The notes: generated by a model from the letters alone, not told the origin. A stretch of 64,000 nt of DNA from an uncultured Bacteroidales bacterium (GCA_905234765.1 CAJOIF010000013.1:1-64000); one strand, 5' to 3'. Positions 1-15,156 are shown, counted from the stretch's first letter. Translations and numbers: made by a program.

Positions 1-291
<291 letters not shown>

Positions 292-330
292 TCAAGATTT
301 AGCTTTGTTGATGGTTCTGCAATTCGGGGG

Positions 331-338
331 CAAAAGTA
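331..338 (-). promoter_or_regulatory. Putative -7 box for eno
   Basis: Minus-strand TACTTTTG matches the Bacteroidota -7 consensus TAnnTTTG and lies about 80 nt before the enolase ATG, just after the ligA stop codon. Confidence 0.5.
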
Positions 339-350
339 GTAATTTTCTAA

Positions 351-3124
<2,774 letters not shown>

Positions 3125-3159
3125 GGCTTTGTTTAGGATTAGGTGGAATACAGGAAAAA

Positions 3160-4146
3160 CTAATACTTTATGATGCGCTTGGCAATGACGCTGCTGCCAA
3201 AGTCCATCCGAATGAGATAGAGGCCTGAAGACAGGTCGTCCAGGTCGAGACTGATGTTGTTGGACGAAACGGGAAGGTCGCGTACAAGGTGTCCTTGCAA
3301 ATCATAAATGCAGATGTTTTGAATGGTCTCCAATGCTTTGATGTTGAGTTGGTTGGAGAAAGGATTGGGTGACAGCTCGCATGAAATTTCGTTTTCTTCT
3401 ATGCGGTTGGAACCGTAAATCAGCTCAATGTCATCAACGAAAAGGTCGTCATTGGTGCTGCCTTGTCCTGGGATTTCATTGGTCGTAATGGTGAACAGGA
3501 TGTAGCGCGGATCGTTACAAGGTCCATCTTTTACGAAAGGCACGCTAAGACGTCTCCAATTGTAAGCACCATTGGCTGTCGAGGTGCGGGTGAAGGAATA
3601 GCGTGCAGAGGCGACGAGCTTGTTGGCAGGTTCCTCAGTACCGTCAGCGATGAATTTGTAGTCGGCGTCGCCATGTACTGCGACATGGAGTTGCGCCTTT
3701 TGTGTGCTGCTTGCACAGCGGAAGCACACCCAGACGGCGATGGAGTCGGGGACAGTGGTGATAGGCGTATTGTAAAGGCTTTGGGAGCGTTGCGTGTAGT
3801 TGTAGTTGCTTGTGCCTGTGGTTGACATGCTGCCGGCGTTCATGCGCCCATTGGTGAGGTTGCCATTGGCTGTGACACCCATGACGCTTTTGGGAAAGAT
3901 GCGGACGCTTTTGATTCCAGACGAGCCGGGGCGTGACTGGGCTGCGGCTTCGACTTGACTTGAAAGGATGCTTGCATAGGATCCAGTGGCAGTTCCGCTA
4001 GAATGCCAATGCTTTGGCTCGCTGGCACGATTGGTCCACTGCTCGAAGCCGCTGTTTTCGAATTGGGTTCCAGATTGGGCAAACAGATTGACGCTCAATG
4101 CAGTAAGGGCTATCAGAAAAAGGCAGGAAATGTGTTTGTTATTCAT
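3160..4146 (-). CDS. Secreted T9SS cargo protein with jelly-roll-like N-terminal domain
   Basis: The predicted product is about 328 residues with a signal peptide ending in LSVNLFAQ. It has a beta-rich domain beginning FENSGFEQWTN, with the conserved segments PRPGSSG-like, PDSIAVWVCFR and NDDLFVDDIELIYG. These resemble the putative carbohydrate-metabolism (PCMD-like) jelly roll. A T9SS sorting domain follows (SPNPFSNQLNIKA ... GLYLIRMDFG ... KRIIKY). The domain is clearly paralogous to residues 1-260 of the protein at 39236-41647. I chose the ATG at 4146 because the -7 box sits at 4168-4175, so an earlier start would overlap the promoter. It is probably a surface or secreted glycan-binding protein; the ligand is unknown. 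Confidence 0.85.
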   Translation of the reverse strand: MNNKHISCLFLIALTALSVNLFAQSGTQFENSGFEQWTNRASEPKHWHSSGTATGSYASILSSQVEAAAQSRPGSSGIKSVRIFPKSVMGVTANGNLTNGRMNAGSMSTTGTSNYNYTQRSQSLYNTPITTVPDSIAVWVCFRCASSTQKAQLHVAVHGDADYKFIADGTEEPANKLVASARYSFTRTSTANGAYNWRRLSVPFVKDGPCNDPRYILFTITTNEIPGQGSTNDDLFVDDIELIYGSNRIEENEISCELSPNPFSNQLNIKALETIQNICIYDLQGHLVRDLPVSSNNISLDLDDLSSGLYLIRMDFGSSVIAKRIIKY

Positions 4147-4167
4147 TCTTGAAAGGTTAAGTAGATG

Positions 4168-4175
4168 CAAAAATA
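4168..4175 (-). promoter_or_regulatory. Putative -7 box, minus-strand T9SS gene
   Basis: Minus-strand TATTTTTG lies 21 nt before the ATG at 4146. It faces the nadE promoter box at 4218-4225, forming a compact divergent promoter region. Confidence 0.55.
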
Positions 4176-4217
4176 CTAAAAATGCTTTAATGTTGTCGTC
4201 ATATGCCTAAAAAGCAG

Positions 4218-4225
4218 TATATTTG
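4218..4225 (+). promoter_or_regulatory. Putative -7 box for nadE
   Basis: Plus-strand TATATTTG matches TAnnTTTG and lies 42 nt before the nadE ATG. This argues against any start codon upstream of 4225. Confidence 0.55.
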
Positions 4226-4267
4226 CCAAAACAATTTCAATCAGCAACAATAAAAACGTCAATAAGT

Positions 4268-5014
4268 ATGGAATTCAATGCAAAACAAGTAAAAGATCAA
4301 GTCGTTCAATGGATTCGCGACTGGTTTGAAGTGAATGGGAAAGGCTGCAACGCTGTCATTGGCATTTCGGGCGGCAAGGACAGCAGTGTCGTTGCGGGGC
4401 TTTGTGTCGAAGCCCTCGGCAAGGATCGCGTCATAGGCGTAACGATGCCCAACGGGGTGCAGAAGGACATCTCCGACAGCATGAAACTCATCAACCATTT
4501 GGGCATCCGCTATTGCTGTGTCAACATTGGTGACACTTATAACACCTTGATAGCCGCAGTGAAGGAACAGTTAGGTACTTTGGATGCAGAGGTCAGCAAA
4601 CAGACGGTCATCAATCTGCCGCCCCGCCTGAGAATGAGCACCTTGTATGCCATCTCGCAGTCGATGAACGGCCGTGTGGCCAACACCTGCAACCTCTCCG
4701 AGGACTGGGTAGGCTACTCGACCCGCTATGGCGATGCCGCTGGTGACTTCTCACCGCTGGGCGGTCTCACAGTGCAGGAAGTCAAGGCGGTGGGACGGGA
4801 ACTTGGTCTGCCCATTGAGCTAGTCGACAAGACGCCCGCCGACGGCCTCACTGATAAGAGTGACGAAGACAACCTCGGTTTCACCTATGCCGTGTTGGAC
4901 AAATACATTCGCACTGGCATCTGCGAAGACCCTGACACCAAGGCCCGTATCGACGACAAGCACATGAAAAACTTGTTCAAGTTGCAGCCGATACCGCATT
5001 TTGAGATGAAGTGA
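4268..5014 (+). CDS. nadE: NH3-dependent NAD(+) synthetase
   Basis: This 248-residue enzyme amidates nicotinate adenine dinucleotide to NAD, the last step of NAD synthesis. The PP-loop ATP-binding motif SGGKDSS is at residues 34-40. The later segments LSEDWVGYSTRYGDAAGDF and KTPADGLTDKSDEDNLGF are the usual substrate-binding and interface loops. There is no glutaminase domain, so it is the ammonia-dependent form. The ATG at 4268 is preferred because the family starts just before this helix and the promoter box lies at 4218-4225. Its stop overlaps the GTG start of the next gene by 4 nt. The neighbouring ligA consumes NAD, but it is on the other strand. Confidence 0.96.
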   Translation: MEFNAKQVKDQVVQWIRDWFEVNGKGCNAVIGISGGKDSSVVAGLCVEALGKDRVIGVTMPNGVQKDISDSMKLINHLGIRYCCVNIGDTYNTLIAAVKEQLGTLDAEVSKQTVINLPPRLRMSTLYAISQSMNGRVANTCNLSEDWVGYSTRYGDAAGDFSPLGGLTVQEVKAVGRELGLPIELVDKTPADGLTDKSDEDNLGFTYAVLDKYIRTGICEDPDTKARIDDKHMKNLFKLQPIPHFEMK

Positions 5015-5562
5015 GTGCTCCATTGAACCTTCATGATTTCCTCTCCCAACGCATCGACATGAACGACGTCGAGGCGATTCGGGTGTATACGCAAGGCAAG
5101 GAAAATAATGTTCGAAAGGAGGAATTGTACCGCGTGATGATGGATGATGAGGGCAGGGCAGGTGGCAACGCCGCATGGATTTTCTCGCATTTTGCTTTGG
5201 CGGAGAATGAATGGCTTTACAGCAAACAACAGGAACTGATAGATGCCGTCATGCGCACCAAAAGTGCCACCAAACGCCGTATCATGATGGTGCTTTTGGA
5301 GCGACAACCCTTTACCGAGAAAGGCTTTCGTGCCGATTACCTTGACTTTTGCTTTGAACATATGGCTATGTTGGAAGAGCCTTATGGCATTCGTGCTATG
5401 TGCATGAAACAGGCTTTCGTCCAATGTAGCCTCGTCCCTGAACTGCTGCCCGAGTTGGAGGCCACCTTGCAGCTGATGGACGACAATTTCCTTTCCCCTG
5501 GACTGCGCACCGCGAAAAGGAATATCCTGAAAAAGATGAAGAGGATAAGGAAAAACTTGTAA
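5011..5562 (+). CDS. Conserved helical (HEAT-like) hypothetical protein
   Basis: This 183-residue protein has a GTG start that overlaps the nadE stop (GTGA), so it is probably translated by coupling. It is almost wholly alpha-helical, with repeated amphipathic helix pairs such as NAAWIFSHFALAENEW and RRIMMVLLERQPF, an arrangement like HEAT/ARM repeats. There is no signal peptide and no catalytic motif. The C-terminus is very basic (KRNILKKMKRIRKNL). The function is unknown; a cytosolic scaffold role is an inference from the fold only. The 4 nt overlap supports the reality of the gene. Confidence 0.8.
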   Translation: MSAPLNLHDFLSQRIDMNDVEAIRVYTQGKENNVRKEELYRVMMDDEGRAGGNAAWIFSHFALAENEWLYSKQQELIDAVMRTKSATKRRIMMVLLERQPFTEKGFRADYLDFCFEHMAMLEEPYGIRAMCMKQAFVQCSLVPELLPELEATLQLMDDNFLSPGLRTAKRNILKKMKRIRKNL

Positions 5563-5587
5563 CTTTGCGGGGTTAATACCAAGCATT

Positions 5588-5980
5588 ATGTTTTCCTGTC
5601 CCATCCAAATCCGCATGAGCGACCTCGACCCGTACAACCACGTCAACAACGGGGCGCAGTGCAACTACTTCGACATGGGTCGAAGCCGCTACTTCGAGCA
5701 TGTTTTCCAATCCAAAATCGACTGGCTGACCTTCAAGTATGTCCTCGTCCACGTCGACCTCGACTTCCGCAAGCCCGTACAGTTTCACGACCCCATCGTC
5801 TGCGAGAGCCGTGTTCTTGAAATGGGCAATTCCAGCTTCAAGATGGAGCAGCTACTGCGCGACAGCGAGACGGGCGAGGTGAAGACCTTGTGCCATGCCG
5901 TGGTGGTGTATTTCGACCGCGAGGCGAACAAGTCGGAGCGGATTCCCGATTATGAGCGCGAGAAACTAATAGTTGAAACG

Positions 5981-5998
<18 letters not shown>
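5588..5998 (+). CDS. Acyl-CoA thioesterase, hot-dog fold (YbgC/FadM type)
   Basis: This 136-residue single hot-dog domain has the 4-hydroxybenzoyl-CoA thioesterase signature at residues 9-20 (RMSDLDPYNHVNN), where the Asp and His-Val-Asn-Asn are active-site positions. The following NYFDMGRSRYFE is also typical. It should hydrolyse an acyl-CoA or acyl-ACP thioester in the cytosol; the substrate cannot be read from the sequence. It follows the helical gene by 25 nt. Its last codons and stop lie inside an imperfect inverted repeat (5981-6056), so the C-terminal residues TTMANG may be repeat-derived. Confidence 0.88.
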
Positions 5999-10033
<4,035 letters not shown>

Positions 10034-10062
10034 AAAAAGGCGCTCAAGGCGCCTTTTTTTTT
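10034..10062. terminator. Bidirectional rho-independent terminator
   Basis: GGCGC-TCAAG-GCGCC stem flanked by an A-run on the left and a T-run on the right, directly after the GH2 stop and 5 nt before the stop of the converging arcA gene. It can serve both strands. Confidence 0.9.
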
Positions 10063-10066
10063 GTTG

Positions 10067-11314
10067 TTACCACTCCACAGCCATTCGCTGCACGGGCATC
10101 GTCATGCATCGGGCGCCGCCGCCACCGCGTGAGAGTTCGTTGCCCTCAAAAGCGACGATGCACTTGTTGATGTTGTTCAAGTTCACTTTGTTGTTGACTA
10201 CGTCAGAGGCAGTGACGATGTTAAAGCCTGCTTTGTTCAGAGCTTCTAAGGTGTGTTGGTTGCGGCCATAGCCGATGAACTTACCAGGTTCGAGGCAGAA
10301 GAAATTGCAACCGCTGTGCCATTGCTCGCGGGCAGCCCAGTCGTTGTTGCTGCCGCCGCAATAGATAGGCTCGACATCCATGCCGATTTCCTTGAATCCG
10401 GCAATCAGGTTGGGGATTTCCTTTCCGATGGCCTTTTGCCCGTCGATGGTGATGTGGAAGGTCTTGAACGCGCTGTTCATAATGACAGGCTCGTAGACCA
10501 TACATCTGTCGACATCGAGCATGGTGAATACCATGTCGAGATGGATAAAGGACTCTGGCGTGAGTGGCAACTCCTGGAATATCAAATGTTTCACGCCTGG
10601 ACGGGTTTTCAGGTGTTCAACCAAGGACTCAACGCCATGCATATTAGTACGAGCACCTAGGCCGCAGAAAATCACGCCGTCACGGATGATTTGTACGTCG
10701 CCGCCTTCCACGGTGCCAATGCCGTGTACGTCGTAGTCCAAAGTGGGCTTGACGACTTTGGCTTCCAACATGGGGTGGAGGTTGTAGATGGTGTCAAGAA
10801 TCATGCACTCGCGGGCGCGCACTTGTGAAGCCATGTTGCTGATCATCAGGTTGTCGAACATGGTGAATGAGGCGTCACGCATGAAAAACAGGTTGGGCAA
10901 CGGACGCAGCAGGTATTTCTCGTTCTTATATGATGCAATGCTGTCCATTTTCACTCCTTCAAGGAGACCTTTCGACAACTCTTGCGCGCTCATTCCTTTG
11001 AGGTAATCCGCTACCATGAGTCGGTCTTCTGCTTTGCAGATGCGGTCGACGAGGCTGTGTTTGATTCGTTCGTCCTGCAAAATGTCGGTCAGCAGGTCAC
11101 CGATTTCGTGGACGTTCGCCACTTTTTGCAGCACGCGTTTGAAATATCCGTATTCCTTCTGTGCGACTTGCAGGTTGAGGATGTCGCTAAATAGATAAAG
11201 ATGAGCGTCTTCCGGGGTCATGTTCTCAACTTCAGGGCCAGGCGTGTGGACCAGAACATGCTGTAACTTACCGATTTCCGAGCTTACATTGACGCTGATG
11301 GGGTTGAAATCCAT
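10067..11314 (-). CDS. arcA: Arginine deiminase
   Basis: This 415-residue protein hydrolyses arginine to citrulline and ammonia. Family signatures are LPNLFFMRD (Asp147), the EGGD motif (Glu203-Asp206), FCGLGARTN, the catalytic HLDM (His259), and catalytic Cys403 in the RGGGGARCM motif near the C-terminus. I chose the ATG at 11314 (MDFNPISVN) because the longer reading adds a non-conserved basic leader. No arcB, arcC or arginine/ornithine antiporter is adjacent, so the energy-yielding pathway is not clustered here. A TAnnTTTG box (11378-11385) precedes it. A deimination role in acid resistance or nitrogen supply is inference. Confidence 0.95.
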   Translation of the reverse strand: MDFNPISVNVSSEIGKLQHVLVHTPGPEVENMTPEDAHLYLFSDILNLQVAQKEYGYFKRVLQKVANVHEIGDLLTDILQDERIKHSLVDRICKAEDRLMVADYLKGMSAQELSKGLLEGVKMDSIASYKNEKYLLRPLPNLFFMRDASFTMFDNLMISNMASQVRARECMILDTIYNLHPMLEAKVVKPTLDYDVHGIGTVEGGDVQIIRDGVIFCGLGARTNMHGVESLVEHLKTRPGVKHLIFQELPLTPESFIHLDMVFTMLDVDRCMVYEPVIMNSAFKTFHITIDGQKAIGKEIPNLIAGFKEIGMDVEPIYCGGSNNDWAAREQWHSGCNFFCLEPGKFIGYGRNQHTLEALNKAGFNIVTASDVVNNKVNLNNINKCIVAFEGNELSRGGGGARCMTMPVQRMAVEW

Positions 11315-11377
11315 ATAGAGTATTTTCGTGAAACAATGGGAGCTTTTCAAAAAAAATTACGGCTCCAAATATCGTGG

Positions 11378-11385
11378 CAAAGGTA
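11378..11385 (-). promoter_or_regulatory. Putative -7 box for arcA
   Basis: Minus-strand TACCTTTG, about 64 nt before the ATG at 11314. Confidence 0.5.
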
Positions 11386-11424
11386 GGAAATCTTCCTCGA
11401 ATGGCAAGGCAAAATCTAAAAAAT

Positions 11425-12171
11425 CTATTCGTAATATCTAAACCTAACCATTTCAGGCCGTTCTATGGGGATAATAGACAGCTTGCATGAGCTGTCGCCC
11501 CAATTTCCTATCAACGAGGGTTCTGCCGTCAGCAACTCAAGTTCTTTCAGAAACGCTTGGCGGGGGATGGCGTAGGCTCCTAGACTCATCAGATGGCTGG
11601 TTTCTTGCTGACAGTCAATGAGTTTGAAATCATGTTGCTGAAGAAACTGGTGCAGATGAAAAAACGCCACTTTTGAGGCATCGGTTACGGTATGGAACAT
11701 CGACTCGCCGAAAAAAGTCTTTCCTATGGCTATACCATACAAGCCTCCGACCAATTTATTGTCTAGATAGGTTTCAAATGAATGTGCAATGCCCAGTTCA
11801 TGCAGGTGTGTATAGGCATCCACCATCTCGTCTTGAATCCAGGTGCCGTCTTGCCCTTTGCGTGGTGTGTCGGCGCAATGAAGCATGACATCCCGAAAGC
11901 AGGTGTCGATACGCACCTCGAATTTTCCCGATTTCAGCGTGTGTCGCAACGACTTACTGACTTTCATCTCGCCGGGACGGATAATAAGCCGAGGGTCGAG
12001 CGACCACCACAACAACGGCTCATCTTCGCTGTACCATGGGAAGATGCCGTTGGCGTATGCCATGATGAGACGTCGTGACGAGAGGTCGCCACCAAAGGCC
12101 AAGAGGCCGTCCTTGTTGGCGCGGTCTGCAGGCGGAAAGAAGAAGTCGTCGTCGTTGAGTTGGAAAATCAT
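11425..12171 (-). CDS. aat: Leucyl/phenylalanyl-tRNA--protein transferase
   Basis: This 248-residue protein adds Leu or Phe to proteins with N-terminal Arg or Lys, marking them for ClpAP degradation (N-end rule). Family landmarks are FPP near the N-terminus, DGLLAFGGDLS, YANGIFPWY, WWSLDPR, the central GLYGIAIGKTFFGESMFH motif, and IDCQQETSHLMSLGAY. It is full length with the expected start. The -7 promoter box ends only 4 nt before the ATG, so the mRNA is probably leaderless. It is divergent from truA. No clpA or clpS is in the window. Confidence 0.96.
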   Translation of the reverse strand: MIFQLNDDDFFFPPADRANKDGLLAFGGDLSSRRLIMAYANGIFPWYSEDEPLLWWSLDPRLIIRPGEMKVSKSLRHTLKSGKFEVRIDTCFRDVMLHCADTPRKGQDGTWIQDEMVDAYTHLHELGIAHSFETYLDNKLVGGLYGIAIGKTFFGESMFHTVTDASKVAFFHLHQFLQQHDFKLIDCQQETSHLMSLGAYAIPRQAFLKELELLTAEPSLIGNWGDSSCKLSIIPIERPEMVRFRYYE

Positions 12172-12175
12172 GGTG

Positions 12176-12183
12176 CAAAAATA
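12176..12183 (-). promoter_or_regulatory. Putative -7 box for aat (leaderless)
   Basis: Minus-strand TATTTTTG ends 4 nt before the aat ATG, so transcription should begin at or next to the start codon. The same spacing and flanking bases recur at 32274-32281. Confidence 0.55.
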
Positions 12184-12194
12184 CGGAAATTCTC

Positions 12195-12202
12195 TATCTT
12201 TG
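12195..12202 (+). promoter_or_regulatory. Putative -7 box for truA
   Basis: Plus-strand TATCTTTG, 18 nt before the truA ATG at 12221, divergent from the aat promoter. Confidence 0.55.
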
Positions 12203-12220
12203 CGCCGTCAATTCTACACC

Positions 12221-13042
12221 ATGCCGCGTTATTTCATCCATATGGCTTACAACGGCAGCCGCTACCATGGCTATCAAATCCAGCCGCACTCCGACAGTGT
12301 GCAGGCGACGGTGGAGAATTGTTTGAGCCTCAAATTGGGGCAGCCGGTCTCCATAACAGGTTGTGGTCGAACTGACTCGGGTGTTCATGCGCGGAACTAT
12401 TACGCCCATTTCGATTTTGACAAAGAGATTGCCGATACGGAAACGCTTGCGAATCAGATGAATGCTTTTTTGCCCGAGGATATCGTCATCTATCGGATTT
12501 GGCAAGTGGCACCCGAGTTGCATGCCCGCTTCGATGCTTTGTCGCGCACCTATCATTATTATATCACGCGCACGAAAAACCCGTTCCACATGCAGGATGC
12601 CTATTTCCTCTATGGCGACTTGGACATTGCCAAAATGCAAGAAGCGGCCGATATGCTCTTTGAGTATGAGGACTTTACGAGTTTCTCGAAGGTGCATACC
12701 CAAGTGAAGACCAACAACTGCAAGATTCAGGAGGCGCGATGGTTTGAGCAGGATGGTTTGTTGGTGTTTCGCATCAAGGCGGACAGGTTTTTGCGCAACA
12801 TGGTGCGGGCCATTGTCGGCACCTTGTTGGAGATAGGGAAGGGGCGTATGACCTTGGAGGAGTTCCGTGCCGTCATCGAACGTAAGGACCGCAGCGAAGC
12901 AGGAACTTCCGTGCCTGCACAAGCGTTGTTTCTCGAGGAAGTCGAATATGGACACGCTTTGCGTCATTGCGAGGAGGTACGACGAAGCAATCTAGACAAG
13001 ACTCTAGATTGCCACGGCCTGCGGCCTCGCAATGACAACTGA
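12221..13042 (+). CDS. truA: tRNA pseudouridine synthase A with repeat-derived C-terminal tail
   Basis: TruA makes pseudouridine at positions 38-40 of the tRNA anticodon arm. The catalytic Asp is in the CGRTDSGVHAR motif. RTYHYYI, FTSFSK and FLRNMVRAIVG are also typical. The true start is the ATG at 12221, after a promoter box at 12195-12202; an in-frame extension upstream runs antisense to aat and is not real. The product is 273 residues, about 25-28 longer than usual. The extra tail, starting near HCEEVRRSN, is encoded by a palindromic repeat (12963-13036) that has inserted at the original 3' end. The core should still be functional. Confidence 0.95.
   Translation: MPRYFIHMAYNGSRYHGYQIQPHSDSVQATVENCLSLKLGQPVSITGCGRTDSGVHARNYYAHFDFDKEIADTETLANQMNAFLPEDIVIYRIWQVAPELHARFDALSRTYHYYITRTKNPFHMQDAYFLYGDLDIAKMQEAADMLFEYEDFTSFSKVHTQVKTNNCKIQEARWFEQDGLLVFRIKADRFLRNMVRAIVGTLLEIGKGRMTLEEFRAVIERKDRSEAGTSVPAQALFLEEVEYGHALRHCEEVRRSNLDKTLDCHGLRPRNDN
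12963..13036. repeat. Palindromic dispersed element fused to the truA 3' end
   Basis: Outer arms gtcattgcgagg / cctcgcaatgac (12963-12974 and 13025-13036) and inner arms gcaatctaga / tctagattgc pair around the 6 nt loop caagac. The regions between them have diverged. This is the layout of a known dispersed palindrome whose peptide trace (HCEE...RNDN) appears at many protein C-termini. The family match is from memory. Confidence 0.75.
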
Positions 13043-13063
13043 ATAATTGAAAACTAAACAACT

Positions 13064-14413
13064 ATGTTCCAAAAAATCATCCGTTTTTGCGTTAAGTTAG
13101 TTCAGAAGTACCTTCCTGAACCTTTTATTTTTGCCGTCATTTTGACTTTGTTGGCTTTTGTTATCGCCATGCCCGTGTGTAAGCAAACACCGCTTGAGGT
13201 GGTCGAGCACTGGGGTAACGGCGTGTGGTCGTTGTTGGCTTTCGCCATGCAGATGGCCTTGGTGCTGGTGACGGGCTCGGCCTTGGCTGCGGCACCGTCC
13301 ATCAAAAGGGGCATCAGTGCTTTGGCAAGCTTGCCTAAGACGCCTGCCGGTGCCATTGCCTTGGTGACGGGCATTTCGGCCTTGGCTTGTTGGCTCAATT
13401 GGGGCTTCGGACTTATTGTGGGAGTCATTTTCGCCAAGGAGATTGCGAAAAAACTGAAAGGCGTGGATTACCGTTTGCTCATCGCTTCGGCATATAGCGG
13501 TTTTGTGGTGTGGCATGCGGGTCTTTCGGGCTCTATCCCGCTGACCATGGCCACTGAAGGGTCTAACCTTGAGACGGTGACGAAAGGAGCATTGACACAT
13601 CCTATCCCCATCGGACAAACCATTCTCGCACCGCAAAACCTTATCATGGTGGCAGTGGTCATCGTGGCCATCGTGGTGGTCAACGCGCTGATGCATCCCA
13701 AAGGGGAGCATGTGGTGGCCATTGAACCTTCACTTTTGTTTGAGAAAGAGGAAAAAGCAGTAGCTAAATCGGATACTCCTGCCGAAAAGATGGAAAACAG
13801 CCGCGTGCTTTCGTGGATTATCGCCTTGTTGGGCTTGTCCTACTTGGTCATCAAGCTGTTTTTCAAGGGAGGTAGCTTTGACCTTGGAGCGGTTATCATG
13901 CTGTTCTTGTTTTTGGGAGTCATCCTTCACGGGACGCCATTGGCCTATGTCAAAGCATTTGGAAAATCGGTGAGTGGCGCGGCAGGCATCTTGTTGCAAT
14001 TTCCGTTCTACGCGGGTATTATGGGCATCATTACAGGTGTCGGGGAGTCGGGCATATGTTTAGGCGAAGTGGTGAGTAATGCTTGTGTAAGTATTTCGAC
14101 ACCAAAGACCTATCCTTTGTTTACTTTTTTCTGTGCAGCTATCTTGAACATGTTCGTCCCTTCTGGTGGCGGCCACTGGGCGATTCAGGCACCGATTATG
14201 TTTACGGCAGGTGCTGCCTTGAATGTTGACCCGGGCTTGACGGGCATGGCCATCTCGTGGGGTGATGCTTGGACTAATTTGATACAGCCTTTCTGGGCGT
14301 TGCCCGCCTTGGCCATTGCCAAACTCAACGCCAAAGACATCATGGGTTTCTGTATCATCGACCTGTTTGTCACAGGCTTGATTATCTGTGGTGGGTTGTT
14401 GTTGTGGGCATGA
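13064..14413 (+). CDS. atoE: Short-chain fatty acid transporter, AtoE family
   Basis: This 449-residue polytopic inner-membrane protein has around 11-12 hydrophobic segments. AtoE-family features are EPFIFAVILTLL near the N-terminus, the LNWGFGLIVGVIFAKE segment, SGFVVWHAGLSGSIPLT, FPFYAGIMGII, the FVPSGGGHWAIQAP motif and WTNLIQPFWALPAL near the C-terminus. AtoE members are thought to move acetoacetate or short-chain fatty acids. It begins 21 nt after truA and ends 1 nt before the stop of the converging lipoprotein gene. No acetoacetate-degradation genes are adjacent, so the substrate is uncertain. Confidence 0.9.
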   Translation: MFQKIIRFCVKLVQKYLPEPFIFAVILTLLAFVIAMPVCKQTPLEVVEHWGNGVWSLLAFAMQMALVLVTGSALAAAPSIKRGISALASLPKTPAGAIALVTGISALACWLNWGFGLIVGVIFAKEIAKKLKGVDYRLLIASAYSGFVVWHAGLSGSIPLTMATEGSNLETVTKGALTHPIPIGQTILAPQNLIMVAVVIVAIVVVNALMHPKGEHVVAIEPSLLFEKEEKAVAKSDTPAEKMENSRVLSWIIALLGLSYLVIKLFFKGGSFDLGAVIMLFLFLGVILHGTPLAYVKAFGKSVSGAAGILLQFPFYAGIMGIITGVGESGICLGEVVSNACVSISTPKTYPLFTFFCAAILNMFVPSGGGHWAIQAPIMFTAGAALNVDPGLTGMAISWGDAWTNLIQPFWALPALAIAKLNAKDIMGFCIIDLFVTGLIICGGLLLWA

Positions 14414-14414
14414 G

Positions 14415-14975
14415 TCAGAAAGTGTCCATCCCGTCCCATATCACCAAATCGTGGCGCACATAGCCTATCTTGTCGCTCACATTGATTTTGTACCAACCCT
14501 TTGTTTTCCCGAGACAGGGATAGGTGACGGGCATGTCGCCATCGGCGCAGGTGATTTGGGTAATTACAGGAGACTCTAGATCGGGCTCCTTTCGAACATT
14601 AACGTTTTTGCGAAGCGTATAAACGATTCCCTGACCATTTTTTGCTTTGTAAACCACGATTTTATGTCCTAATCTTGGAACTTCGGCATCGTCTTGGACT
14701 AAAACCGTAAAGGTGGCTTGGTTGGTTTGCACATAACGTCCGACCAGGTCGCCATGGTTGTCGACCACCATTTCCATCGTATCGGCGGAGGCTGCCTTGA
14801 TGTTGGGGTCACCATCGTCTTCGTTGTCCATCACGGACGTTTCGGTGTTGGCCTCTACTAGAGAATCAATGACCATCTCTTCTGTTGGATTGGGGGTGTC
14901 CTTTTTTTCGCTGCTGTTGTTGCAGGAATAAGTCAAGAGAGTCATTCCAAACAGGAGTATCGCTAGGTGTTTCAT
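14415..14975 (-). CDS. Lipoprotein with bacterial SH3-like domain
   Basis: This is a predicted lipoprotein: MKHLAILLFGMTLL followed by the lipobox TYSC, with Cys at residue 18. A low-complexity acidic linker rich in Glu, Asp, Thr and Asn (residues 20-70) probably spans from the outer membrane. The C-terminal part has an SH3b-type pattern (NVNVRKEPDLESPVI ... GDMPVTY ... GWYKINVSDKIGYVRHDLV), a fold often used for binding peptidoglycan or peptides. I prefer the ATG at 14975 over the one 9 nt earlier because it gives a normal signal sequence. The ligand is unknown. Confidence 0.8.
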   Translation of the reverse strand: MKHLAILLFGMTLLTYSCNNSSEKKDTPNPTEEMVIDSLVEANTETSVMDNEDDGDPNIKAASADTMEMVVDNHGDLVGRYVQTNQATFTVLVQDDAEVPRLGHKIVVYKAKNGQGIVYTLRKNVNVRKEPDLESPVITQITCADGDMPVTYPCLGKTKGWYKINVSDKIGYVRHDLVIWDGMDTF

Positions 14976-15013
14976 TCTTTGCATGTCACATCAATTAGTA
15001 TGAACAAATTGGT

Positions 15014-15052
15014 AGAAAAAACAGGCTGTAAATTGTTGATTTACAGCCTGTT
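15014..15052 (-). terminator. Rho-independent terminator of tRNA-Met
   Basis: A perfect 13 bp stem (15020-15032 with 15040-15052) and a 7 nt loop, followed on the minus strand by a T-run (15014-15020). It lies 9 nt after the tRNA 3' end. Confidence 0.9.
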
Positions 15053-15061
15053 CAGTCGATG

Positions 15062-15135
15062 TAGCGGGAATGAGAATTGAACTCATGACCTCCGGGTTAT
15101 GAATCCGACGCTCTAACCTACTGAGCTATCCCGCC
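15062..15135 (-). tRNA. tRNA-Met (anticodon CAT)
   Basis: The minus strand folds into a cloverleaf. The acceptor GGCGGGA pairs with TCCCGCT. The D arm is GCTC...GAGC. The anticodon loop is TTCATAA, giving CAT. The T arm is ATGAG-TTCAATT-CTCAT, and the discriminator is A. CCA is not encoded, as is common in this phylum. The base pair next to the anticodon loop (A-C) is a mismatch. Elongator Met is most likely; a lysidine-modified Ile tRNA also reads as CAT and cannot be fully excluded by eye. Confidence 0.93.
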
Positions 15136-15148
15136 GTCTTTCGGGTTG

Positions 15149-15156
15149 CAAAAGTA
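15149..15156 (-). promoter_or_regulatory. Putative -7 box for tRNA-Met
   Basis: Minus-strand TACTTTTG, 13 nt before the tRNA 5' end. Confidence 0.5.

Noticed and set aside
11885..12220. Longer N-terminus for truA
   Set aside because: This part is antisense to aat and lies upstream of the truA promoter box; family proteins start at MPRYFIHMAY.
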